Origin: Chloroflexota bacterium
GTDB taxonomy: Bacteria; Chloroflexota; Dehalococcoidia; GIF9; UBA5629
NCBI GenBank assembly: GCA_026389635.1
Contig: JAPLHM010000023.1
Coordinates: forward strand, 1-7,669
DNA: 7,669 nt
Direction: 5' to 3'
A program made the translations under genes and the position numbers. The stretch's first letter is position 1. Every line of letters begins with the position of its first letter. Below are positions 7,098 to 7,669 of this stretch, one piece after another. Below the pieces are notes generated by a model. It saw nothing but the letters and a program-made list of their open reading frames with translations, was not told where the DNA came from and did no database searches.

Positions 7098-7112
7098 CGG
7101 GCGGAGGACGCG

Positions 7113-7669
7113 ATGAAGAAGTTCGGACGTTTGCTGACAGCCATGGTGACCCCTTTCAACGTTAAGGGGCAGGTTGATTACGCCCAGGCGAAAAAGCTGG
7201 CAAAGGCTCTGCTTGAATCTGGAAGTGACGGACTGGTAGTATCCGGCACCACCGGCGAAAGCCCCACGCTTACCTCTGAGGAGAAGCTTCGCCTGTTCGA
7301 GGAGATCAGGACAGCCGCCGGCAAAAAGGCCACGATCGTGGCCGGCACGGGCAACTACAATACGCAGGAGAGCATAGAGCTGACTAAAGAGGCGGAGAAA
7401 ACGGGTGTGGATGCCTGCCTGCTGACTGTCCCTTACTACAACAAGCCCAACCAGGAAGGGCTCTACCAGCACTTCAAGGCCATCGCGGGCTCAACCAGGC
7501 TGCCCTGCATTATATATAATGTGCCCTCCCGAACAATTACCAACCTGGCAGCAGAAACGGCAGTGAAGCTCAGCAAGATAGATAACATCGTGGGCATAAA
7601 GGAGGCCAGTGCCGATTTCGGGCAGATTGCCCGCATCATCGACAGTGTGGATAGTGATTTCATGGTATA
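7113..7669 (+). CDS. dapA: 4-hydroxy-tetrahydrodipicolinate synthase DapA, 3' end cut by window edge
   Basis: DapA condenses pyruvate with aspartate semialdehyde, the first committed step to diaminopimelate and lysine; it is a cytoplasmic TIM-barrel aldolase-type enzyme. The visible 185 residues cover the catalytic core. GTTGESPTL (45-53) holds T46 and T47, VPYYNKP (106-112) the tyrosine pair Y108/Y109, YNVPSR (135-140) Y135 and R140, and GIKEAS (161-166) the Schiff-base lysine K163. These match E. coli T44, Y107, Y133, R138 and K161. The family is usually about 290-300 residues, so about 110 are missing past the right edge. The start ATG at 7113 has GGAGG (7103-7107) 5 nt upstream. It lies 15 nt after asd and uses the product of Asd, with DapB acting next, so three consecutive pathway steps are clustered. 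No lysine-specific regulatory element is seen nearby. Confidence 0.96.
   Translation, partial: MKKFGRLLTAMVTPFNVKGQVDYAQAKKLAKALLESGSDGLVVSGTTGESPTLTSEEKLRLFEEIRTAAGKKATIVAGTGNYNTQESIELTKEAEKTGVDACLLTVPYYNKPNQEGLYQHFKAIAGSTRLPCIIYNVPSRTITNLAAETAVKLSKIDNIVGIKEASADFGQIARIIDSVDSDFMV

Noticed and set aside
6825..7472. A 215-codon minus-strand frame opposite asd and dapA.
   Set aside because: It crosses two well-supported genes and their spacer and shows no family features.

Overview
This window is an ordinary bacterial housekeeping region. It is gene-dense, moderately GC-rich by eye, and uses many AGG (Arg) and ATA (Ile) codons. Seven protein genes form two divergent groups around one 136-bp intergenic region (2560-2695). 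Coupling rpsO-pnp directly to a dapB-asd-dapA lysine cluster, opposite dnaX-ybaB-recR, is an arrangement I associate with Chloroflexota, especially Dehalococcoidia. That assignment is from memory and codon impression only, so confidence is moderate to low.

Left arm (minus strand, 2559 down to 1): dnaX (DNA polymerase III tau/gamma), ybaB (nucleoid-associated protein) and recR (recombination mediator, cut by the left edge). They are tightly packed. The dnaX stop overlaps the ybaB start in an ATGA. The ybaB TAG stop overlaps the recR Shine-Dalgarno, and recR starts with TTG. This dnaX-ybaB-recR order is widely conserved in bacteria and links replication with recombinational repair.

Intergenic centre (2560-2695): it holds a minus-strand promoter whose TATAAT lies 9 nt from the dnaX ATG, which predicts a nearly leaderless dnaX mRNA. 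It also holds a plus-strand extended -10 promoter for rpsO.

Right arm (plus strand, 2696 to the right edge): rpsO (ribosomal protein S15, TTG start), pnp (polynucleotide phosphorylase), dapB, asd and dapA (cut by the right edge). Gaps are 22, 41, 1 and 15 nt, with no convincing internal promoter or terminator, so one transcript is plausible. Asd makes aspartate semialdehyde, DapA condenses it with pyruvate, and DapB reduces the product, giving consecutive steps toward diaminopimelate and lysine. No aspartokinase gene and no lysine riboswitch is visible.

I found no mobile element, CRISPR array, RNA gene or unknown system. The points worth a second look are small-scale: the leaderless dnaX signal, the in-frame ybaB/recR junction, the short rpsO leader, and the joining of the RNA-decay and lysine genes.
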